DNA from: Sphingobium scionense
GTDB taxonomy: Bacteria; Pseudomonadota; Alphaproteobacteria; Sphingomonadales; Sphingomonadaceae
NCBI RefSeq assembly: GCF_014197035.1
Contig: NZ_JACIEU010000012.1
Coordinates: forward strand, 62,001 to 126,000
Length of the DNA stretch: 64,000 bases
Direction of reading: 5' to 3'
Program-made: the position numbers and the translations under genes
The notes under the pieces: model-generated
The model's input: the letters and a program-made list of their open reading frames with translations, nothing else
Told to the model about the DNA's origin: nothing
Database searches by the model: none
In this document: piece by piece, positions 58,827-64,000 of the stretch
Numbering within the stretch: the first letter of the stretch is position 1
Layout of the letters: every line of letters begins with the position of its first letter

Positions 58827-60335
58827 ATGTTCGCCGTCCCGCCCCGCCTGCGTCGCCTGTCGCGCCGCGCTGCCCTGATCGCCGGGGCCAGCCTTAGCCT
58901 TGCGCTCGGCAGTTGCTCTAACGAAGGCAGCGGCCCGGTCGTCGTCAGCGTCATCGGCAACCGCGCTGAACTCGCCAAGCCCTTGCCGAACCTGCCCAAT
59001 CCGGCCGCCAAGCTGATCCTGGAAGCCACCGCCCAGGGGCTGGTCGCCTTCGATGCCGGCGGCGACATCCTGCCCGCACTCGCCCAGCGCTGGGTGGTGG
59101 AGGATGACGGGCGCAGCTATATTTTCCGCCTGCGCCGCGCCTTCTGGGCCAATGGCGCGCGCGTCACCGCGCCCGATGTCGCCCGCATGCTGATGGCGCG
59201 GATCGAAATGCTGCGCCAGCTCGACCCCGACGGGCCGCTCGACGCGGTGCAGGCGGTCGTGCCGATGACCGGCGAGGTGATCGAGATTCGCATGGCCGCC
59301 GCCCGCCCCTATGTGCTGCAGATGCTGGCCCAGCCGCAAATGGCGGTGCTGTCCCGCGACGGCGGCACCGGCCCTTATCGCAGCGCTTGGCAGCGCGGCG
59401 CGGCAATGTTGACCCCGGTCGATCGCCTGAGCGGCGACGATGCCGACAGCGATGAGGAGGAAGGCGGCGTCCCCGCCTGGCAGACTCGAATCTTGCGACC
59501 TGAGCGCGCGGCCCTCGCCATCATCCGATTCCGCGAAAAACAGTCGGCGCTGGTGCTGGGCGGCCGCTATGCCGACCTGCCCTTGCTGGTGCCCGCCGGC
59601 ATCGATCGCGACGCCGTGCGCATGGACCCGGTGCAGGGGCTGCTGGGCCTTGCCATTACCGGCAAGGGTGATCTGCTCGACGATGACGGCGTGCGCGCCG
59701 CGATCAACATGGCGGTCGATCGCGACCAGCTGCTCCAGATGTTCCCGCTGGGCGGCTGGGCGATCAGCGAGCAATTGCTGCCCGGCCAGCTCGACCTGCC
59801 GGTCGCGCCGCCCACGCCCGCCTGGGTCGGGCAGGCGATGGATGATCGCCGGGCGCAGGGCCGCGCCATCATCGACCGCTGGCGCGCCGCCCATGGCAAT
59901 CCACCGCCGCTGCGCATCGCCCTGCCCGCCGGCCCCGGCTCGACCCTGTTGTTCGGCCTTTTGGCGCGCGATCTGGGCGCCATCGGCCTTGCCGCAGAGC
60001 GGGTCGATCTGGCGGACAAGGCGGACCTCACCCTGATCGACGAGGTCGCCGCTTATGACAGCGCGCTCTGGTATCTCGGCCGGATCGGCTGCGCCCGCAA
60101 GATTCACTGCAGCCCGGAAGGCGAATCCGCGCTGCAGGCCGCCAGCCTCGCCAGCACGGCGGAGGAACGCGCCGCCCGCGTCGCCCAGGCGGTAGGCCTG
60201 ATTCAGGGCCATGACGGCTATATCCCGCTCGGCGCGCCGATCCGCTGGTCGCTGGTGTCGAAACGGCTCAGCGGCTTCCTGCCCTCGCCGCGTGGCCGTC
60301 ACCCATTGAACCATCTCTTCCGCAGCACCAATTAA
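58827..60335 (+). CDS. Peptide/nickel-type ABC substrate-binding lipoprotein, orphan
   Basis: 502 residues. N-terminal signal RLRRLSRRAALIAGASLSLALGSCSN holds both a Tat-like RR pair and a lipobox LGSC, so it should be lipidated. The body is an SBP_bac_5 domain: LILEATAQGLVAFDAGGDILPALAQRWVVEDDGRSYIFRLRRAFWANGARVTAPDVARML at about residues 52-120, and DDDGVRAAINMAVDRDQLLQMFPLGG about 290. It is short of the typical C-terminal half of some oligopeptide binders, and no permease or ATPase genes lie nearby. The start at 58827 has no strong ribosome site. Confidence 0.75.
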   Translation: MFAVPPRLRRLSRRAALIAGASLSLALGSCSNEGSGPVVVSVIGNRAELAKPLPNLPNPAAKLILEATAQGLVAFDAGGDILPALAQRWVVEDDGRSYIFRLRRAFWANGARVTAPDVARMLMARIEMLRQLDPDGPLDAVQAVVPMTGEVIEIRMAAARPYVLQMLAQPQMAVLSRDGGTGPYRSAWQRGAAMLTPVDRLSGDDADSDEEEGGVPAWQTRILRPERAALAIIRFREKQSALVLGGRYADLPLLVPAGIDRDAVRMDPVQGLLGLAITGKGDLLDDDGVRAAINMAVDRDQLLQMFPLGGWAISEQLLPGQLDLPVAPPTPAWVGQAMDDRRAQGRAIIDRWRAAHGNPPPLRIALPAGPGSTLLFGLLARDLGAIGLAAERVDLADKADLTLIDEVAAYDSALWYLGRIGCARKIHCSPEGESALQAASLASTAEERAARVAQAVGLIQGHDGYIPLGAPIRWSLVSKRLSGFLPSPRGRHPLNHLFRSTN

Positions 60336-60400
60336 GGGTCTGCGCCCTTTTTGCCGCGCTGGACGTTATCCGGCAGCACAGGGCTTTGGAGAGTGATGGA

Positions 60401-60823
60401 ATGCCCGTTTCGACCAAGCAATTCGATGACCTTGTTCGTGACATGCCCGGCTTCGGCCGCGATCCTGTCTCGATCCGCCGCCGGATCGAGATGATGGAGG
60501 CCCTCCTGGAAGGGCTGTTCGTCATCCCCGGCACGAAGCGGCGGGTGGGCCTCGACAGCCTTGTCGGCCTCGTGCCCGTCGTCGGCGACATCGCGACCGC
60601 CGCCATGGGCGCCTGGATCGTGTGGGAAGCCCGGAACCTCGGCCTGTCCAAATGGCAGATCACCCGGATGGCCGCCAATGTCGGCGTCGACACGCTGGTT
60701 GGCGCCATCCCCTTTGCCGGCGATATCTTCGACTTTCTCTACAAGTCGAACACGAAGAATCTACGCATCATCCGCAAGCATCTCGATCGCCACCATCCCT
60801 CGACGGTGACGATCGACGGTTGA
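60401..60823 (+). CDS. DUF4112 small membrane protein
   Basis: 140 residues from the ATG at 60401 (GGAGAG upstream). DUF4112: GLFVIPGTKRRVGLDSLVGLVPVVGDIATAAMGAWIVWEARNLGLSKWQITRMAANVGVDTLVGAIPFAGDIFDFLYKSNTKN, split into two gly-rich amphipathic/hydrophobic helices (about residues 50-80 and 93-115). Function unknown. It follows the binding protein by 65 bases and converges on the RNase T2 gene. Confidence 0.85.
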   Translation: MPVSTKQFDDLVRDMPGFGRDPVSIRRRIEMMEALLEGLFVIPGTKRRVGLDSLVGLVPVVGDIATAAMGAWIVWEARNLGLSKWQITRMAANVGVDTLVGAIPFAGDIFDFLYKSNTKNLRIIRKHLDRHHPSTVTIDG

Positions 60824-60829
60824 TGTCTG

Positions 60830-61657
60830 TCAGTTGCCCTCGACCGGCGGCTGGGCGTTGGGGTCGAGATCCAGCATCAACCCCGGCCGCTTGGTCGGAT
60901 TGGCTGGCGGCGGCACCGGGCGGCGGGGATTGAGGATGATCGGGCCGGGCGTGATCTTGACATAGGCGCTGTCGGGCACGCCGCCCTGATGGCCGGGGCA
61001 GCGGGTGAACTCCAGCGCCCGGTCCATGCACAGCCACACTTCGCTCAGCTTGTTGTCGCGCGTCGTGGTGACGCGCATCATGTCCGCCGTCATGCCCTTG
61101 TTGGCCTTGGCGAAAGCCTGGGCAAACTGGCCGGCGGTCAGGTTCGGACGCCGCGACAGCGCCGCCATGTCGGGATAGCGCAGCGATTCATAGAAGGCGC
61201 GCGACAGGTTGAAATACAGCTCCGGCTTGGTCGCCATGCAGGTGCCATGCTTGGCCCATTCATGCTGGATCAACTGGGCCGAGGGGGTGGCGCACATATT
61301 CTGGCGGATCACCGCGCGCGGCACCAGATCGGTCGCACGACAATATTGCGGCCATTCCTTGCCATATCCGTCGGGCCACAGGCCATGCAGGGTGAAGCCG
61401 AACTTGCCATTGCGCCCACCGCACTGGACGCTGTTTCCCGTCCCCTTGGCGGTCGCGCAATATTGCGGCGACCAGCTGATCGCCAGCGTATAGCTGCCGA
61501 TCGGCAGGACGCGCTTGGGTTCCTTGTCGCTGGGCAGTTCCGGTTCGGGCCGGGCCGGCTGGCTGGGTGGGCTGCAATAGGCTGCCTGGGCGAGCGCAGT
61601 GCCGGGCAGGGCGGCAAGGGTCAGAATGGGGGCGAGAGCGAAAATCAGGTTACGCAT
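60830..61657 (-). CDS. Ribonuclease T2-family exported enzyme
   Basis: 275 residues with a signal peptide (NLIFALAPILTLAALPGTALAQ). The two catalytic boxes are FTLHGLWPDGYGKEWPQYC (first His) and IQHEWAKHGTC (second His, with Glu and Lys). Cys pairs are present (CATAKGTGN, QCGGR). RNase T2 cuts RNA in the periplasm or outside. The C-terminal part is a Pro-rich tail with RPVPPPANPTKRPG. It is coupled to nadC: its ATG lies within the final codons of nadC (8-base overlap). Confidence 0.9.
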   Translation of the reverse strand: MRNLIFALAPILTLAALPGTALAQAAYCSPPSQPARPEPELPSDKEPKRVLPIGSYTLAISWSPQYCATAKGTGNSVQCGGRNGKFGFTLHGLWPDGYGKEWPQYCRATDLVPRAVIRQNMCATPSAQLIQHEWAKHGTCMATKPELYFNLSRAFYESLRYPDMAALSRRPNLTAGQFAQAFAKANKGMTADMMRVTTTRDNKLSEVWLCMDRALEFTRCPGHQGGVPDSAYVKITPGPIILNPRRPVPPPANPTKRPGLMLDLDPNAQPPVEGN

Positions 61658-62501
61658 GGGAAAAATCCAGTCCGATGTCGGCGGCAGGGGCAGATTGGGT
61701 GAGGCGGCCGACGCTGATATAGGTGACGCCGGTCTCCGCCTTGGCGCGGATCGTCTCCAGCGTGACGCCGCCCGATGCTTCGGTCGGCACCCGTCCGCCG
61801 ACCAGGGTCACGGCGCCGCGCAGCGTGGCTGCATCCATATTGTCGAGCAGCAAATGGGTGGCGCCTGCGGCCAGCGCCGGCTCGATCTGGTCGACCCGGT
61901 CGACCTCGACGATGATCTGGGCGATGCCGGCGGCGACTGCACGGCGCGCCGCTTCCTCGACCGATCCGGCGACCGCGACATGATTGTCCTTGATCATCGC
62001 CGCATCCCACAGGCCCATGCGATGATTGGTCGCGCCGCCCATGCGGGTGGCATATTTCTCCAGCCGACGCAGGCCGGGGATCGTCTTGCGGGTATCCAGC
62101 AAGGTCGTGCCCGTGCCCAGGATCGCGTCGACATAGGCGCGCGTCATGGTGGCGATGCCGGTCAGGTGCTGCACCGTGTTGAGCGCCGACCGCTCGGCCG
62201 TCAGTAGCGCGCGCGCCTTGCCCCGGATGCGCATGATGTCGGTCCCGGCCGCCACCTGCTCACCATCCTGATGCAGCAGCGCGATCTCGACATCGGGATC
62301 GAGCGCCCGGAAGAAGGCGACCGCGATCGGCAGCCCGGCGAGCGTCACCGCGTCTCGGCTGTCCATGACCCCGTCGAAGATCGCATCGGCCGGGATTACC
62401 GCCTCGCTGGTGACGTCGCGGCCATCCGGCCCCAGATCCTCCGCCAGCGTCGAAGCGACAAAGGCGTCGAGGTCGAACGCCTCCAGGGTAAAGCTATTCA
62501 T
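61650..62501 (-). CDS. nadC: Nicotinate-nucleotide pyrophosphorylase (carboxylating)
   Basis: 283 residues from the ATG at 62501, which overlaps the upstream stop (ATGA). Quinolinate phosphoribosyltransferase: EDLGPDGRDVTSEAVIP at the N-terminus, LNTVQHLTGIAT, LDTRKTIPGLRRLEKYATRMGGATNHRMGLWDAAMIKDNH and the phosphate loop VEVDRVDQIEPALAAGATHLLLDNM, then ASGGVTLE. It makes nicotinate mononucleotide from quinolinate in NAD synthesis. No nadA or nadB here. Confidence 0.95.
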   Translation of the reverse strand: MNSFTLEAFDLDAFVASTLAEDLGPDGRDVTSEAVIPADAIFDGVMDSRDAVTLAGLPIAVAFFRALDPDVEIALLHQDGEQVAAGTDIMRIRGKARALLTAERSALNTVQHLTGIATMTRAYVDAILGTGTTLLDTRKTIPGLRRLEKYATRMGGATNHRMGLWDAAMIKDNHVAVAGSVEEAARRAVAAGIAQIIVEVDRVDQIEPALAAGATHLLLDNMDAATLRGAVTLVGGRVPTEASGGVTLETIRAKAETGVTYISVGRLTQSAPAADIGLDFSHA

Positions 62502-62776
62502 TCTGTGTACCATGTTGCGCCGCCACCTTGGGACTTGGGAAGTTTCTTGATCTCACGGATGGTCTCTACGAATATCCGTGCGTCAGCCATTCGCTCTGGC
62601 TTGCCACGCCATTGAAAGCTTCGCTCTCCACGCAGCATCTGAACGACTTTCATCTCGGCATCATCGGGATCATCGGCTTCCAACCATCGCGTGGTGTTGA
62701 AACCACACATGCCTTTCTTGCCTATCAATTCAGCCGGAAAATGCGCTCCTCTGATCGAGCATTCATAATAGGGCAT
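62498..62776 (-). CDS. Small conserved-looking protein coupled to nadC
   Basis: 92 residues, cytoplasmic. PYYECSIRGAHFPAELIGKKGMCGFNTTRWLEADDPDDAEMKVVQMLRGE (in two parts here), with two Cys (Cys6 and Cys24), and an Arg/Lys-rich C-terminal half, RSFQWRGKPERMADARIFVETIREIKKLPKS. I do not recognise a family. Its codons look less GC-rich than in neighbours (for example many GAT and CTG mixed with GAA). It lies between the peptidase gene (13 bases) and nadC (overlap). Confidence 0.65.
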   Translation of the reverse strand: MPYYECSIRGAHFPAELIGKKGMCGFNTTRWLEADDPDDAEMKVVQMLRGERSFQWRGKPERMADARIFVETIREIKKLPKSQGGGATWYTE

Positions 62777-62788
62777 GGCCGCCCCCGC

Positions 62789-64000
62789 TCACTTCTTCTT
62801 CTCCACCAGTTCGCGGGTCAGGAAGGCGTGCAGCAGCGCCGCGCGCACCGCATCCTCGGCATGGTCGGCGCCGACCGAATGACCGCCCTCGCGATATTCA
62901 TGATAATAGACCATGCTGCCGGTCGCCTTCAGCTTCGCCGCCATCTTGCGCGCATGGCCCGGATGCACCCGGTCATCCTTGGTCGACAGGTAGAAGAAGG
63001 CGGGCGGATACTGCACCCCGGTCTTCACATTCTGATAGGGCGACCATCTGGACATGAACGCCCAGTCCGACGGCACATCGGGATCGCCATATTCCGCCAC
63101 CCAGGATGCGCCGGCCGACAAATGCGAATAGCGCTTCATGTCCTCCAGCGGCGATCCTGCGATCACCGCGCCATACAGGTCGGGCCGCTGCGTCATCGCC
63201 GCGCCCACCAGCACGCCGCCATTGGAGCGGCCGGAAATGCCGATATCGCCCTTGGCCGACACGCCGGTCTTGACCAGATCCTCGGCCACTGCCGCCAGAT
63301 CGTCGAACGCATTCTGCCTTTTCTCGCGCAGCGCATCCTGATGCCAGGCTGGGCCATATTCGCCGCCGCCGCGGATATTGGCGAGCACATAGGCATTGCC
63401 ATCCTCAACCCAGAACAGGCCCAGCGGCCCGGCGCGATAGGGTTCGGTGGTGAGGTAGGTCGGCGTCTGCGCCGCGCGGAACCCGCCATAGGCATGGATG
63501 AACGCCGGCACCGGCCCCGTCACGCCCTTCTTGCGCGCCAGGAAATAGGGCACCCTGGTCCCGTCCTTCGACGTCGCGAAGCGCTGCTCCACCAGGAACT
63601 GGCTGGCGTCGAAGCGCGCGGGCAGTTGCTGGATGGTTTGCGCCGGCCCCTGCGCCCCTGCCACCATCAGGCTGGGCGGCGTCAGCATCCCCTCGACCGA
63701 GGCGAAGACCCGGTCGCCCTTGTCGTCGGTGCCGACCAGATGGACCGTCGCCTTGTCGGCCAGTGGCACCGAACGGCTGGTCCAGCGACCGGTGGCGGCG
63801 TCGCGGGTCATCGCCAGCAGCGCGCCCGACACATTGTCGAGCTGCTTCACCCACAGGATATGGTCGGTGGTGCGCACTTCCTCGACCACGGTGGTCGCGG
63901 TCGGCTTCAGCACGACCTGCGGCGCCCCCGCCTTGCCCGCCGCCACATCGGCGATCGGCCAGGACACCAGCGATCCGGTCGGAATATCACCCAGCGGCTT
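62789..64000 (-). CDS. Prolyl oligopeptidase-family serine peptidase, N-terminus cut off by window edge
   Basis: The last 404 codons or so are present and the frame stays open to base 64000; a GTG at 63967 is not the true start. The C-terminal alpha/beta-hydrolase domain (about the last 250 residues) has the catalytic Ser in GISGRSNGGVLVG, Asp in STKDDRVHPGHARKM and His in REGGHSVGADHAEDAV. The N-terminal part is beta-propeller sequence (VLKPTATTVVEEVRTTDHILWVKQ). S9A enzymes cleave after Pro in short peptides; whether it is exported cannot be seen here. First gene of the peptidase-small protein-nadC-RNase T2 strand. Confidence 0.85.
   Translation of the reverse strand, partial: KPLGDIPTGSLVSWPIADVAAGKAGAPQVVLKPTATTVVEEVRTTDHILWVKQLDNVSGALLAMTRDAATGRWTSRSVPLADKATVHLVGTDDKGDRVFASVEGMLTPPSLMVAGAQGPAQTIQQLPARFDASQFLVEQRFATSKDGTRVPYFLARKKGVTGPVPAFIHAYGGFRAAQTPTYLTTEPYRAGPLGLFWVEDGNAYVLANIRGGGEYGPAWHQDALREKRQNAFDDLAAVAEDLVKTGVSAKGDIGISGRSNGGVLVGAAMTQRPDLYGAVIAGSPLEDMKRYSHLSAGASWVAEYGDPDVPSDWAFMSRWSPYQNVKTGVQYPPAFFYLSTKDDRVHPGHARKMAAKLKATGSMVYYHEYREGGHSVGADHAEDAVRAALLHAFLTRELVEKKK

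Noticed and set aside
1..64000. tRNA, rRNA, transposase or integrase genes
   Set aside because: No cloverleaf with a GTTCGAATC-type arm, no rRNA signature and no mobile-element protein could be recognised by reading; a dedicated scan was not possible.

Overview
The window is a chromosomal segment of a GC-rich alphaproteobacterium, most likely a sphingomonad (Sphingobium, Sphingomonas or a close relative). The grounds are TonB-dependent receptors, the grpE-hrcA / rph-rdgB-hemW neighbourhood, a methionine synthase split into two genes next to metF and an ArsR-methyltransferase fusion, DUF1476-BolA-Grx genes behind leuCD, and many palindromic intergenic repeats. No rRNA, tRNA, CRISPR array, transposase or prophage gene was recognised, so this looks like ordinary chromosome with a few accessory patches. 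All assignments come from reading the sequence; no database search was possible.

Layout. 1-7.5 kb is a metal-uptake region: a TonB-like protein (partial) and a heme-type TonB receptor on the minus strand, divergent from a DUF4198 protein and an EF-hand protein, with a Fur-box-like site between them; then DUF2218 and a PadR repressor divergent from a second TonB receptor. 7.5-13 kb holds threonine synthase, grpE-hrcA, a rhomboid protease and a DUF6438 lipoprotein. 13-18 kb holds rph, rdgB, hemW and two paralogous CAP proteins flanking a lipoprotein. 18-20.5 kb is a BlaR1/BlaI-type pair with a good operator, divergent from a small exported protein. 20.7-29 kb is a type I secretion module: a 1219-residue M10 metalloprotease with RTX repeats, converging on a tolC-prtD-prtE-like operon. 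An exported class V aminotransferase follows.

30.8-34 kb is a minus-strand operon leuC - 37-codon secreted microprotein - leuD - DUF1476 - bolA - grxD, linking an Fe-S dehydratase to Fe-S trafficking proteins. 34-40.8 kb holds a glutathione transferase and the methionine cycle operon (ArsR-methyltransferase, metF, metH N-terminal half, metH C-terminal half) with a perfect palindrome at its promoter. 41-44 kb carries small envelope proteins, a phytase-esterase-like protein and rpmB. 44-51.5 kb holds tadA, a large membrane protein divergent from gtrA, an AraC regulator/SDR pair, a LytS/LytTR-type two-component system and an HxlR regulator. 51.6-64 kb holds the RelA/SpoT enzyme, a frameshifted exported protein, rplJ-rplL, a carboxylesterase, a phosphate-type porin, an orphan peptide-binding lipoprotein, DUF4112, RNase T2, a small unknown coupled to nadC, and a prolyl oligopeptidase cut by the window edge.

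Most noteworthy: two related long intergenic hairpins (about 44.0 and 48.9 kb) whose arms differ by compensated changes; the signal-peptide microprotein translationally coupled between leuC and leuD; the palindrome over the start of the ArsR-methyltransferase/met operon; the PadR repressor with a Gly/Arg-rich N-terminal arm; and an AT-rich 12-mer shared by the promoter regions of the RTX protease and of its exporter.
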